Origin: an uncultured Agathobaculum sp.
Lineage (GTDB): Bacteria; Bacillota; Clostridia; Oscillospirales; Butyricicoccaceae
Length of the DNA: 44,221 nt
NCBI RefSeq assembly: GCF_944380975.1
Contig: NZ_CALWJK010000013.1
Coordinates: 1 to 44,221 of the forward strand
Direction: 5' to 3'
A program made the translations under genes and the position numbers. The notes beneath the pieces were generated by a model that had not been told where the DNA came from, made no database searches, and saw only the letters and a list, made by a program, of their open reading frames with translations. The first letter of the stretch is position 1; every line of letters begins with the position of its first letter. Shown here piece after piece: positions 7,804 to 15,821 of this stretch.

Positions 7804-8231
7804 GCGCCGAGTCTCCCGATGATGCTGCGCACGCCCTCGTCGATCTCAGATGCCGCGCGGCGGTAAGTATCCAAATCGCCGCCAAACGGGTCGGATACGT
7901 CGCGCTGGGTCAGCGTGAACACCTTGTCCGCGCAGTCCGGGAACAATTCGCATACGCGGTCGTAATGTGCGCCTGTCATGCAAACCAGATAGCGTGCGTT
8001 TTGCGCCATCTCGTGCGTCAGCACACGCGAACGGTGCGCGGAAATATCCGCGCCTAGTTCCTTCGCCGCTGTCACAGCGTTGTCCGACGCAGGCAGACCG
8101 TCCTGCGTGAACAGCCCAGCGGACGCGGCGGCAAGTCCGGTCTGCTCCTCGCCGCCATGCGCACGGAACAGCCCCTCTGCCATCGGAGAACGGCAGGTGT
8201 TGCCCGTGCAAATAAAGATGATTGTATCCAT
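7800..8231 (-). CDS. low-molecular-weight phosphatase, probably protein-arginine phosphatase (YwlE-like)
   Basis: This 143-residue protein carries the LMW phosphatase loop CTGNTCRS with nucleophile Cys8 and Arg14, and the general-acid loop SDPFGGD. The residue at position 12 is Thr. In B. subtilis YwlE the equivalent Thr11 directs specificity to phosphoarginine, while tyrosine phosphatases usually have Ile or Leu there. I therefore infer a role in reversing McsB-type arginine phosphorylation; no McsB gene is visible here. AGGAGA precedes the ATG. It overlaps rimI by 4 nt and follows polA by 31 nt. Confidence 0.87.
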   Translation of the reverse strand: MDTIIFICTGNTCRSPMAEGLFRAHGGEEQTGLAAASAGLFTQDGLPASDNAVTAAKELGADISAHRSRVLTHEMAQNARYLVCMTGAHYDRVCELFPDCADKVFTLTQRDVSDPFGGDLDTYRRAASEIDEGVRSIIGRLGA

Positions 8232-8262
8232 CCAAATTCTCTCCTGTCAGGTTCCAACAAAA

Positions 8263-10896
8263 TTATTTTGTGTCGTACCAGCTGTGCCCCGCCTTGGCTT
8301 CCGCAACCAGCGGCGCATCCATTGCGAATGCTGCTTCCATCTCCTCACGCAGCAGCTGCATGGCCGTCTCCTGCTCGGATTTAGGCGCTTCCAGAATCAA
8401 TTCGTCGTGCACCTGCAAAATCAAGCGGCTTTCCAGCCCCTCCCGCAACAGGCGGTCGCGCACGCGAATCATCGCAATTTTGATGATATCCGCCGCCGTG
8501 CCCTGAATGGGCGTGTTCATCGCTACACGCTCACCGAATGAGCGGATGTTAAAGTTGCGGCTTTGCAGCTCAGGCAACGCACGGCGACGACCGAACAGTG
8601 TGGTCACATAGCCGTTTTCCTTAGCACTCGCCTTGATATCGTCCATATATTTGGCAACGCCCGGATAGGTGGCCAAATAAGTGCGGATGAACTCACCCGC
8701 CTCCTTGCGGGTCACGCCGATATCCTGTGCCAGCGAAAAATCCGAAATGCCGTACACAATGCCAAAGTTGACCGCTTTGCACGAGGAGCGCATCTGCGGC
8801 GTGACCTCCTCAAGCGGCACATGGTACACCTTGGCTGCGGTCGCGGCGTGAATGTCCTGCCCCGAGCGGAACGCTTCGATCATGTGCGCATCCTGCGAGA
8901 TATGCGCGAGCACACGCAGCTCAATCTGTGAATAGTCTGCGTCGATCAGCACATGGTCGTCGTCCGGCGCGACAAACATGCGGCGCAGCTCACGCCCCAA
9001 CTCGGTACGCACCGGAATATTCTGCAAATTGGGATCGGTCGAAGACAGGCGTCCGGTTGCGGTGACGGTCTGCTGGAAATGCGTGTGGATACGGCCGTCC
9101 TTGGGGCTGATGACCTTGAGAAGCCCCTCGACATAGGTGCTCTTCAGCTTGCTCAGCTGACGATACTCCAGAATGCGCGGCACGATCGGGTGATCGCCCG
9201 CGATGCGCTCGAGCACTTCCACATTGGTCGAATACCCGGTCTTGGTCTTTTTCGGCGCGGGAAGATGCAGCTTTTCAAACAGCACCTCACCCAGCTGTTT
9301 GGGACTGTTGATGTTAAACTCACCGTCCGCATCGTGATAAATCTGCTGGGTCAATTCGCGGATGCGCGCATCCAGCTTGTCCCCGAAAGCGCGGAGTGCG
9401 TCCGGCTCGACCGCACAGCCGAGCACCTCCATCTCCGCCAGCACGCGCAAGAGCGGCAGCTCAATTTCATAATATAATTTGCGCATACCCAGCTGTTCAA
9501 TCTGCTCCGCCGCCTCCGCATAAATCGCGCGGATCGCTACCGCATGCTGCGCACAGGCCGCAGCGGTCGCGTCTTGCCCGCCGAGCGGCGAAACCGCCGA
9601 CGGATCATCCAAATCCAGCGCAGGCAGTTCGGTGTTGCAGTAGGCCAGCGCGACACGCAGCAAATCATAGCCCGACTGCGTCGGATCGAGTACATAGGCC
9701 GCGATGCAGGTGTCAAACCGAATGCCATCGGGCGCGATACCGCGCGTGAGCAGCGCAGCCGCAATCGGCTTGGCATCGTGCAGCACCAGCTCGATCGAGC
9801 CGTCAAACAGGCGGCGCAGCAGGTCGTCCCACTCGCTTTCTGCAAAATCGTCCGCAAACAGCACGGCTGCCGTTTCTCCATCCAGCAAACAAGCCGCGCG
9901 CAGCGTCTCACCCAGCACGGCAAACACGCGATCAGTCGCGGTCAGCGCATCGAGCAGGGCAAACGCTTCCGCTGCCTGCGTCACGCGCTGCACCTGCACC
10001 TCAGGCAGCCGCGGCGCAGCCTGCTCGCCGCTCAAATTCAGCCGTTTGATGAAATTCTTAAATTCCAGCCGCGTCAGCAAGTCATATAGCGCCGCTTCGT
10101 CAGGCTGAGCTTCGGGCAGGTTTTCCACATCCAGTTCGAGCGGCGCATTGCGGTCGATCGTTGCCAGCCAATAGCTGTCCCATGCGGACTGCTCGCCCGC
10201 CTCCAGCTTGGTGCGCGCGCCTTTCTTGATGCGCGCATCGTCCAGATGCGCGTATACGCCGTCGAGCGAACCAAAATCGTGCAGCAGCTGCATCGCCGTC
10301 TTTTCCCCAATGCCCGGCACGCCCGGAATATTATCCGACGAATCACCCATCAATGCTTTGAGGTCAATGAGGTAAATCGGGTCAAACCCGTATTTTTCGC
10401 GGAATTTCTCGGTATCGTAGCTGTCGTAAGTGGTCTGGCCCATTTTGGTCGTCACGAGCCGCACCGTCGTGCCGCCGCCGACCAGCTGCAAGCTGTCGCG
10501 GTCGCCCGTAACGACCACACACTGGTCACCGTGCTCGTTTGCGCGGCGGCTGATCGTGCCAATCAGATCGTCCGCCTCGTAGCCGGGCAGCTCGCAGCGC
10601 GTCAGCCCCATCGCGTCCAGCACCTCTTTGACCACGGGCAGCTGCGCCGCCAGTTCATCCGGCATGCCCTTGCGCGTGGCTTTATAGGAATCAAATTTCA
10701 AATGCCGGAAGGTTTTTTCCCGCACATCAAAGCAAACGACCGTGCGGTCGGGCTTTTCATCGTCCTGCAATTTAAACAGTGTGGCAAGAAAGCCATAAAC
10801 CGCATTGGTCGGCAGTCCCTCGTGGTTGGAGAGCTGCCGCACACCGTAAAACGCGCGGTTCAAAATGCTGTTGCCGTCGATCACCATGATTTTCAT
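8263..10896 (-). CDS. polA: DNA polymerase I
   Basis: PolA fills gaps and removes RNA primers. The 877 residues hold an N-terminal 5'-3' nuclease (MKIMVIDGNSILNRAFYG, GVPGIGEKTA; about 1-290), an exonuclease-like middle domain (about 300-480), and family A polymerase motifs (DADYSQIELRVLAHIS near 650, QVHDELILE near 830). The middle domain shows no DxE exonuclease motif: FAVLGET stands where FDTET would be, so proofreading is probably absent, as in several Gram-positive PolA proteins. I chose the ATG at 10896, with GGAG 9 nt upstream; an ATG five codons earlier overlaps that RBS. Confidence 0.96.
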   Translation of the reverse strand: MKIMVIDGNSILNRAFYGVRQLSNHEGLPTNAVYGFLATLFKLQDDEKPDRTVVCFDVREKTFRHLKFDSYKATRKGMPDELAAQLPVVKEVLDAMGLTRCELPGYEADDLIGTISRRANEHGDQCVVVTGDRDSLQLVGGGTTVRLVTTKMGQTTYDSYDTEKFREKYGFDPIYLIDLKALMGDSSDNIPGVPGIGEKTAMQLLHDFGSLDGVYAHLDDARIKKGARTKLEAGEQSAWDSYWLATIDRNAPLELDVENLPEAQPDEAALYDLLTRLEFKNFIKRLNLSGEQAAPRLPEVQVQRVTQAAEAFALLDALTATDRVFAVLGETLRAACLLDGETAAVLFADDFAESEWDDLLRRLFDGSIELVLHDAKPIAAALLTRGIAPDGIRFDTCIAAYVLDPTQSGYDLLRVALAYCNTELPALDLDDPSAVSPLGGQDATAAACAQHAVAIRAIYAEAAEQIEQLGMRKLYYEIELPLLRVLAEMEVLGCAVEPDALRAFGDKLDARIRELTQQIYHDADGEFNINSPKQLGEVLFEKLHLPAPKKTKTGYSTNVEVLERIAGDHPIVPRILEYRQLSKLKSTYVEGLLKVISPKDGRIHTHFQQTVTATGRLSSTDPNLQNIPVRTELGRELRRMFVAPDDDHVLIDADYSQIELRVLAHISQDAHMIEAFRSGQDIHAATAAKVYHVPLEEVTPQMRSSCKAVNFGIVYGISDFSLAQDIGVTRKEAGEFIRTYLATYPGVAKYMDDIKASAKENGYVTTLFGRRRALPELQSRNFNIRSFGERVAMNTPIQGTAADIIKIAMIRVRDRLLREGLESRLILQVHDELILEAPKSEQETAMQLLREEMEAAFAMDAPLVAEAKAGHSWYDTK

Positions 10897-10937
10897 GCAA
10901 ACATTCTCCATTTTTCTGCAAATTTCTGCTTAGATTT

Positions 10938-10943
10938 ATTATA
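10938..10943 (-). promoter_or_regulatory. possible -10 element for the polA unit
   Basis: TATAAT occurs on the minus strand about 42 bp before the polA start, in an AT-rich patch. No good -35 is found 16-18 bp upstream. It is a weak call supported mainly by position. Confidence 0.35.
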
Positions 10944-10976
10944 TCCTATAACTGCGCATATTTCCAGACAAAATAA

Positions 10977-11001
10977 GGGACGGAGCATTTCGCCCCGTCC
11001 C
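10977..11001 (-). terminator. terminator of spo0A
   Basis: GGGACGG (10977-10983) pairs with CCGTCCC (10995-11001) and is followed on the minus strand by TTATTTTGT. It lies just after the spo0A stop. Confidence 0.85.
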
Positions 11002-11016
11002 CTGTTCCTTGGTTGT

Positions 11017-11778
11017 TTACGCGCCGAACCGCATTTGCAGCCGCAGCCGGTCGGCAATCATCGAAATGAATTCAGAGTTGGTCGGTTTTCCCTTGACGCC
11101 CGAAACCGTATAACCGAAATAGCTTTGCAGCGTTTCGATATCGCCGCGGTCCCACGCCACTTCGATGGCATGTCGGATGGCTCGTTCCACACGCGAAGAA
11201 GTGGTTTTAAATTTCTTGGCAATCGAGGGATACAGCACCTTTGTGATCGCGCTCACCGCTTCCATATCATTGACCGCCATCATAATTGCTTCCCGCAGAT
11301 ACTGGTAGCCCTTGATATGCGCCGGCACGCCAACCTGATGAATCACCTCAGTCACGCGCACCTCGAGCGCTTTGCCTTCCCCCGACGGGGCTTCCTCCTG
11401 CTTTCCCTCTCGCCACAGGCGAATGCGTTCACACACCCGCTCGGCTTCCATCGGCTTGCGCAGAAACATATCCACGCCCAGCGCAGTGCATTCCGCACCA
11501 GCCTGCGGACTGGCAAAAGCGGAAAGAACCACCACCGCCGTCTTGTTCTGTTCCTGACTGCGCAGTCGGCTGATAACCGAAATGCCGTCCATCACCGGCA
11601 GCACCAGATCAATGATGAGCACATCCGGCCGCAGCTCCTGCACAGCTGCAAGGGCCTTTCCGCCATCCTCTGCCATTCCAACCAGTTCCATGTCGTCTGC
11701 TTTTTCCAGCGCCGCTGCCATACGTGCGCAAAATTCGCTGTCGTCGTCCGCGAGCAATACCCGGATTTTCTGTTCCAT
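11017..11778 (-). CDS. spo0A: sporulation master response regulator Spo0A
   Basis: Spo0A, when phosphorylated, binds 0A boxes and commits the cell to sporulation. The 253 residues comprise a receiver domain with acidic pocket Asp11-Asp13, phospho-acceptor Asp57 (VLIIDLVLP) and Lys108 (LRKP), then a linker (about 120-140), then the C-terminal DNA-binding domain with [19 protein letters not shown] and the recognition-helix segment [16 protein letters not shown]. The length is normal. It is downstream of spoIVB, the conserved order in endospore formers. It has its own promoter and three upstream 0A boxes, which suggests direct autoregulation. Confidence 0.98.
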   Translation of the reverse strand: MEQKIRVLLADDDSEFCARMAAALEKADDMELVGMAEDGGKALAAVQELRPDVLIIDLVLPVMDGISVISRLRSQEQNKTAVVVLSAFASPQAGAECTALGVDMFLRKPMEAERVCERIRLWREGKQEEAPSGEGKALEVRVTEVIHQVGVPAHIKGYQYLREAIMMAVNDMEAVSAITKVLYPSIAKKFKTTSSRVERAIRHAIEVAWDRGDIETLQSYFGYTVSGVKGKPTNSEFISMIADRLRLQMRFGA

Positions 11779-11829
11779 GATGTCTATACCAGCTTTCCGA
11801 AAAATTAGTCGTCTCTCTTTCTTGTCACT

Positions 11830-11858
11830 AATTTACCATATAATGCCAAATAGTTCAA
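11830..11858 (-). promoter_or_regulatory. spo0A promoter
   Basis: On the minus strand TTGAAC (11858-11853) is followed after 17 nt by TAAATT (11835-11830). It lies between the 0A boxes and the spo0A start, about 50 bp from the ATG. Confidence 0.65.
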
Positions 11859-11888
11859 GGAAAATATCGAAATCCGGCATATATTTTG

Positions 11889-11915
11889 TTCGACAGCATT
11901 CGACAAAATTCGACA
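11889..11915 (-). promoter_or_regulatory. three Spo0A boxes in tandem
   Basis: TGTCGAA, the core 0A box, occurs three times on the minus strand (11915-11909, 11905-11899, 11895-11889). The copies start exactly 10 bp apart, so all lie on one face of the helix. They end about 30 bp upstream of the spo0A -35, a position suited to activation by bound Spo0A~P. They also lie just past the spoIVB stop. Confidence 0.85.
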
Positions 11916-11933
11916 AATTACAATTTTTTCCGA

Positions 11934-12947
11934 TTAGTTTTCCATTTCCTCAATCATGCGTTCGATACCGATTGCATAACCGCAGGTCGGGTCATTTACC
12001 AGTACATGCGTCACCGCACCGATCAGTTTGCCGTTTTGCAGAACAGGCGAACCGGACATACCCTGCACGATACCGCCGGTTTTTTCAATCAGCTCCGGAT
12101 CGGTCACGCGCAGCATCATACCGCGCCCATATTCATCGTCCTCCGGATAAATTTTTTCCACCTGCACAGAATACCTTTCGACCGTATCGCCTTCCACATT
12201 GGTCAGGATTTCCGCTTCACCCACCTCGATTTCATCCGCCGAGGCTACTGGAACGGATTCCAGCGACGAATAGATCGAGCTGTCGGTCAGCGTGCCGAAG
12301 ATACCGCTTTCTGTGTTTTCGTCCACGGTACCAATCGCATTGTCCGAGTCAAACTCGCCCTGCAATGCACCCGGTTCACCGACCTCGCCGCGCTGCACTG
12401 AGCCGACCGAGGACTCAATCAGACTGCCGTCCCGCAGCGGGATCAGCACACCGGCTTCGTTGTCACAGATACCGTGACCGAGCGAACCGTATGCGCCCGT
12501 TTCGGGATCGACATAGGTCAGCGTACCGATACCAGCCATGCCGTCACGCGCGAGCACGCCGATGCGATACACGCCGTCCTCATCCGCGCACGGTGTCACG
12601 GTCACTGTTCGGCTGCTGCCATCACTTTCGAGCGTCAGCTCCACCGGTTGCCCACCGGAAAGCGCGATCTGTTTTTGCAGATCATCGTTGGCGCTGATTT
12701 CCGCTCCGTTGACCCCTATGATCAGATCTCCTTCCTGCACGCCTGCCTCCCGCGCAGGGCAGACCGCACCGTCCGCTGTCTGCACATCATCCAGCCGCAC
12801 GACCAGCACACCATCGGCGCTCATCTGAATGCCGACCGTATGGCCGATTGGAATGAGGGAGGAAATCTCGGCCGCCTGCGCGGAAACCAGCATCGCAAGG
12901 GTCAAAATCAGGGAAACTACGATTTTTCTTGCATTTTTTTGCTGCAT
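11934..12947 (-). CDS. spoIVB: SpoIVB, sporulation serine peptidase (S55)
   Basis: SpoIVB is secreted from the forespore and triggers pro-sigma-K processing by cutting SpoIVFA. The 337 residues show an N-terminal signal or anchor helix (about 8-25), a PDZ domain (about 60-120, with REAGVQEGDLIIGVNG), and the S55 domain. The proposed triad is His158 (SLGHGI), Asp283 (VTDPEL) and Ser298 (GMSGSP), and the Asp-to-Ser spacing equals that of the B. subtilis protein. It is shorter than the Bacillus protein at the N-terminus. GGAGGTG precedes the ATG. The 264 bp upstream hold no gene, and I see no convincing sigma-F or sigma-G promoter there. Confidence 0.95.
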   Translation of the reverse strand: MQQKNARKIVVSLILTLAMLVSAQAAEISSLIPIGHTVGIQMSADGVLVVRLDDVQTADGAVCPAREAGVQEGDLIIGVNGAEISANDDLQKQIALSGGQPVELTLESDGSSRTVTVTPCADEDGVYRIGVLARDGMAGIGTLTYVDPETGAYGSLGHGICDNEAGVLIPLRDGSLIESSVGSVQRGEVGEPGALQGEFDSDNAIGTVDENTESGIFGTLTDSSIYSSLESVPVASADEIEVGEAEILTNVEGDTVERYSVQVEKIYPEDDEYGRGMMLRVTDPELIEKTGGIVQGMSGSPVLQNGKLIGAVTHVLVNDPTCGYAIGIERMIEEMEN

Positions 12948-13158
12948 TTTTTCACCTCCGCGTTTACTATGCCACGGATGTGCCGCAAAAACGCCTGTGA
13001 ACCTTTGCTATTCCCATACGTTTTTTGGCTGCGCGAAAAGACTTTGGTGATGGGAAGTTTTTCTCCTGTGCAAAAACAGCGATTTCCGCGCACTTCTGTG
13101 GGGGAAACCGCCGTCTAATGAAAAATTTACAAAAGAATTAACTTGCAAATAACGTAAG

Positions 13159-13196
13159 ACAGCGGCTTGTCCGAGTCAAACCGGACAAGCCGCTGT
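13159..13196 (-). terminator. hairpin after the P1 peptidase gene
   Basis: A perfect 15-bp stem (13159-13173 with 13182-13196) lies 16 bp beyond the peptidase stop. On the minus strand the following sequence is only moderately T-rich (CTTACGTTATT); on the plus strand it is GTTTTT. Probably the terminator of the peptidase gene. Confidence 0.7.
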
Positions 13197-13211
13197 GTTT
13201 TTATCTTCTGC

Positions 13212-14198
13212 TCAAACCGTGCCGAGCGTCTGCGCGCAGGGCAGACCAAATCCGTCGCGCGCCGCGCGCACGCCGCAGCCGATCGCCTTGGCCATGACGT
13301 AGGACGCAAGCGTGCCGACTGCATTGAGGTCAGCTTGCTCGTGACCGACCGAGCACGCGTAAATCGAGTCTCCGTCCGCCGTGGTATGCACCGGACGGAT
13401 CGCGCGCGCAAAGCCGTTGTGCGCCATCGAAGCCACGCGCGTCAGCTCCGCTTTGCTGAAAGCCGCGTTGGTTACGATTGCGCCGATCGTCGTATTGGTC
13501 GCCGTCTTTTTATTGGCGGAAAACGGGTTGCGCGCCGTTTCGATGCCTGCATACATCTGCTCCTCGGTCAAGCGCAAGCCGCGCCCATCCTCGGTGCGCA
13601 AACCCGCGATCTGGCGGCCTGTGTCCACATCAAAAATATCGCCCAGCGCGTTGACCACGACAATTGCCCCCACGCGAATCGCGCCCGCCTGCACTGCGTA
13701 CGCGCCGATGCCGCTTTTCATCGCATACGGCGCGCCGCAGAATTTGCCGACCGTTGCGCCCATGCCGCCGCCCACACAGCCGAGTTTCAACTCAGTGCGC
13801 GAAGCCTGCTCGCATGCGCGATACGCCATCGCGCCATCCGGCCGCACGGTTTTGTCGCCAACCGCAAGGTCAAAAATACAAGATTGCGCCACCAGCGGCA
13901 CAGGCGTGATGCCTGTGTCAAAGCCGATGCCGCGCTCTTCCAGAAAACGCATCACGCCGCCCGCGGCGTCCAGCCCGAACGCTGATCCGCCCGAAAGCAC
14001 CAGCGCGTGCAGTCCTGCCGCATCTGCGACCGGCGCAAGCAGCGGCGTTTCGCGGCTGGCTGGGCCGCCGCCACGAATATCCACACCTGTCGGCGCGCAC
14101 TCGTCAAACAGCAGCACAGTCACGCCCGTACCCGCTGCCTCGTCCTGTGCCTGACCAACCTGAAACCCGCCGACCTGCATAAAATCTATCTGTTGCAT
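13212..14198 (-). CDS. P1 family peptidase (DmpA/S58-like)
   Basis: This 328-residue protein belongs to the Ntn-type P1 (S58) family, whose members self-cleave to expose a Ser or Thr nucleophile and act as aminopeptidases or amide hydrolases. Family sequence is clear: GGGPASRETPLL, HALVLSGGSAFGLDAAGGVMRFLEERGIGFDTG and, for the probable processing region, TNTTIGAIVTNA (about residues 235-246) with a Thr nucleophile. Known members release D-residues, beta-alanine or aminohexanoate; the substrate here cannot be read. AGGAGG precedes the ATG. It follows the ECF gene on the same strand, beyond a strong terminator. Confidence 0.9.
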   Translation of the reverse strand: MQQIDFMQVGGFQVGQAQDEAAGTGVTVLLFDECAPTGVDIRGGGPASRETPLLAPVADAAGLHALVLSGGSAFGLDAAGGVMRFLEERGIGFDTGITPVPLVAQSCIFDLAVGDKTVRPDGAMAYRACEQASRTELKLGCVGGGMGATVGKFCGAPYAMKSGIGAYAVQAGAIRVGAIVVVNALGDIFDVDTGRQIAGLRTEDGRGLRLTEEQMYAGIETARNPFSANKKTATNTTIGAIVTNAAFSKAELTRVASMAHNGFARAIRPVHTTADGDSIYACSVGHEQADLNAVGTLASYVMAKAIGCGVRAARDGFGLPCAQTLGTV

Positions 14199-14214
14199 AC
14201 CGTTCCTCCTGTGA

Positions 14215-14242
14215 AAAAAAGCTGCAAAAATGCAGCTTTTTT
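14215..14242. terminator. terminator of the ECF gene
   Basis: A perfect 12-bp stem (14215-14226 with 14231-14242, AAAA loop) contains A6 and T6 arms, so it is symmetrical. It lies 13 bp beyond the ECF S-component stop. Confidence 0.9.
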
Positions 14243-14255
14243 ATTGATTCTTCCG

Positions 14256-14915
14256 TCAGGCTGCGCCCTGCTGCGCATTTTTTGCGCCGCGGCGACCGAA
14301 AATGCCGATCAGCACCTTGCCGACCGCCAGCGTCAATACCGCAGCGATAAGCGCTTCGGGCACACCGTTGATGCACACGACACCCATAATGACCTTGAGC
14401 AGCAGATCAAAGCTCTGGCCACCTGCCGCCGCATATTGCTCGCCAAACAGCAGGTAAATCAGGCCCATCACGCCGATCGTGTTGACCATCGAGCCGATGA
14501 ACCCTGCCACCGGCAGCGCGACCGCCTGTTTATCATGCGAAACGCACATGATGAACTGGAATACTAGTCCCGCAATCACGCCGATCACCACGCGCGGCAC
14601 GATCGCCACGATCAGGCTGGTCCAGTTGCCGGAAAACTCCGGACTGAAGCTGTAAAATGGGGTAAACACGAACGAGGTCAGGTTGGGGGTGACCGTCGCA
14701 CGGATGACGCTCGTCACGCCGAACACCGCGCCCAACACGCCGCCCATTTTCGGCCCCAGCAGACACGCACCCAGAATGACCGGGATGTGCATGGTGGTCG
14801 CGTTCATAAAGCCGAGCGGTATGTAGCCCAGCGGCGTAAACGCCAGCACCAGTTCGAGCGCCACCAGCAGCGCCATTTGCGCCAGCAGCCTTACGTCTGT
14901 CTTTTTTTGATTCAT
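14256..14915 (-). CDS. ECF transporter substrate-binding (S) component, possibly for pantothenate
   Basis: This 219-residue integral membrane protein has about six hydrophobic helices and the usual S-component plan: LLAQMALLVALELVLAFTPLGYIPLGF at the start, then HIPVILGACLLGPKMGGVLGAVFGVTSV. S components capture a vitamin and share an energising module (EcfT with ATPases) encoded elsewhere; none is in this window. The substrate is inferred only from the upstream neighbour, a CoaX-like protein, which hints at pantothenate (PanT-like). Thiamine-precursor or folate types are not excluded. GGAGGA precedes the ATG. It shares the promoter at 15789-15817. Confidence 0.85.
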   Translation of the reverse strand: MNQKKTDVRLLAQMALLVALELVLAFTPLGYIPLGFMNATTMHIPVILGACLLGPKMGGVLGAVFGVTSVIRATVTPNLTSFVFTPFYSFSPEFSGNWTSLIVAIVPRVVIGVIAGLVFQFIMCVSHDKQAVALPVAGFIGSMVNTIGVMGLIYLLFGEQYAAAGGQSFDLLLKVIMGVVCINGVPEALIAAVLTLAVGKVLIGIFGRRGAKNAQQGAA

Positions 14916-14983
14916 ATTCTGTTTTCCTCCTGCTCCCGTCCCGCCCTTTTCGTCGGGTACAGGGCTTATTCGGTCAATACGTT

Positions 14984-15754
14984 TCAGGAACGGTTGCGTT
15001 TCCAGATCAGATGCAGTCCATCCAGCAGCAGATTTTTGTCATACTCGCACGGAACATGTAAGTATGGCAGCACCAGCGGCGCACAATCGCCCGTGACAAC
15101 CACATGCGGGGTCTGTCCGAGCGCATCGGCAAACCGCGCGACCATGCCATCCACCATGGCGGCCGCACCGTAAACCGCACCCACGCGCATCGCGTCAACC
15201 GTGTTGCGTGCCAGAACGCTCTCGTTTTTGGCTTCGAGCGCCACCGACGGCAGCTGTGCCGCCTGCTCACGCAAAGCCTCCACACTCAGCCGCACGCCCG
15301 CGGTAATCGCAGAACCGACCAGCGCACCGGCTGCATCAAGCACAGTGAAGGCCGTTGCCGTACCAAGACACACCACCACGCAGGGCAGCTTTCCTTTGGC
15401 GCGCGCAGCCACCGCGCCCGCCACGCGATCCGAGCCAACCTGCCGCGGCTGCTCCGAACGGATGTTGAGGCCGGTTTTCACTCCGCTGGACACCTCGATC
15501 ACATCAGTGACACCCAGCAGGCGCAGCGCATCCTCCAGCACGGACACCATGCCCGGCACCACCGAGCTAAGCACCGCGCCGCGAATGCGTCCGGACGGCA
15601 CGCCATACAGGTCAAAGACCTGCCGCAGCTTGCAGGCGTAGTCATCCCCGGTCTGCTTGGGCTCGGTCGCGATGGAAGCGGCAAAAACCTGCGCGTCTTC
15701 CTCATAACCGCCCAGCAAAACGTGGCTGTTTCCTGCGTTCACTGCGATCAGCAT
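14984..15754 (-). CDS. type III pantothenate kinase paralogue with altered active site (CoaX-like)
   Basis: This 256-residue protein has the acetate/sugar-kinase fold of CoaX and aligns without gaps to the canonical CoaX at 22194-23036 over residues 1-140. Key acidic residues differ: Asp6 becomes Asn6 (VNAGNS), Asp129 becomes Cys129 (VCLGTAT) and Asp137 becomes Thr137; Asp109 (GSDR) is kept. In known CoaX enzymes the first Asp and the VDxGTA Asp contribute to nucleotide, metal or substrate binding, so kinase activity is doubtful and a sensing or regulatory role is possible. ATG at 15754 has AAGGAAG upstream. The gene precedes the ECF S component by 68 bp. Confidence 0.88.
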   Translation of the reverse strand: MLIAVNAGNSHVLLGGYEEDAQVFAASIATEPKQTGDDYACKLRQVFDLYGVPSGRIRGAVLSSVVPGMVSVLEDALRLLGVTDVIEVSSGVKTGLNIRSEQPRQVGSDRVAGAVAARAKGKLPCVVVCLGTATAFTVLDAAGALVGSAITAGVRLSVEALREQAAQLPSVALEAKNESVLARNTVDAMRVGAVYGAAAMVDGMVARFADALGQTPHVVVTGDCAPLVLPYLHVPCEYDKNLLLDGLHLIWKRNRS

Positions 15755-15788
15755 GGCGTTTCTTCCTTTCCGGCGTATTGCCACCGCT

Positions 15789-15817
15789 ATTATACGCCCG
15801 TGACGTCCGCTTGGCAA
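15789..15817 (-). promoter_or_regulatory. promoter of the CoaX-like/ECF unit
   Basis: On the minus strand TTGCCA (15817-15812) is followed after 17 nt by TATAAT (15794-15789). Initiation is expected near 15782, about 28 bp before the ATG. Confidence 0.8.
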
Positions 15818-15821
15818 GCAT

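Noticed and set aside
10246-11808. Long plus-strand open frame over polA and spo0A
   Set aside because: It is antisense to two well-supported genes and has no recognisable domain or RBS.
12965-12971. CATAGTA on the minus strand as a sigma-G -10 for spoIVB
   Set aside because: The implied start would fall inside the Shine-Dalgarno sequence, and no -35 is present at the right distance.
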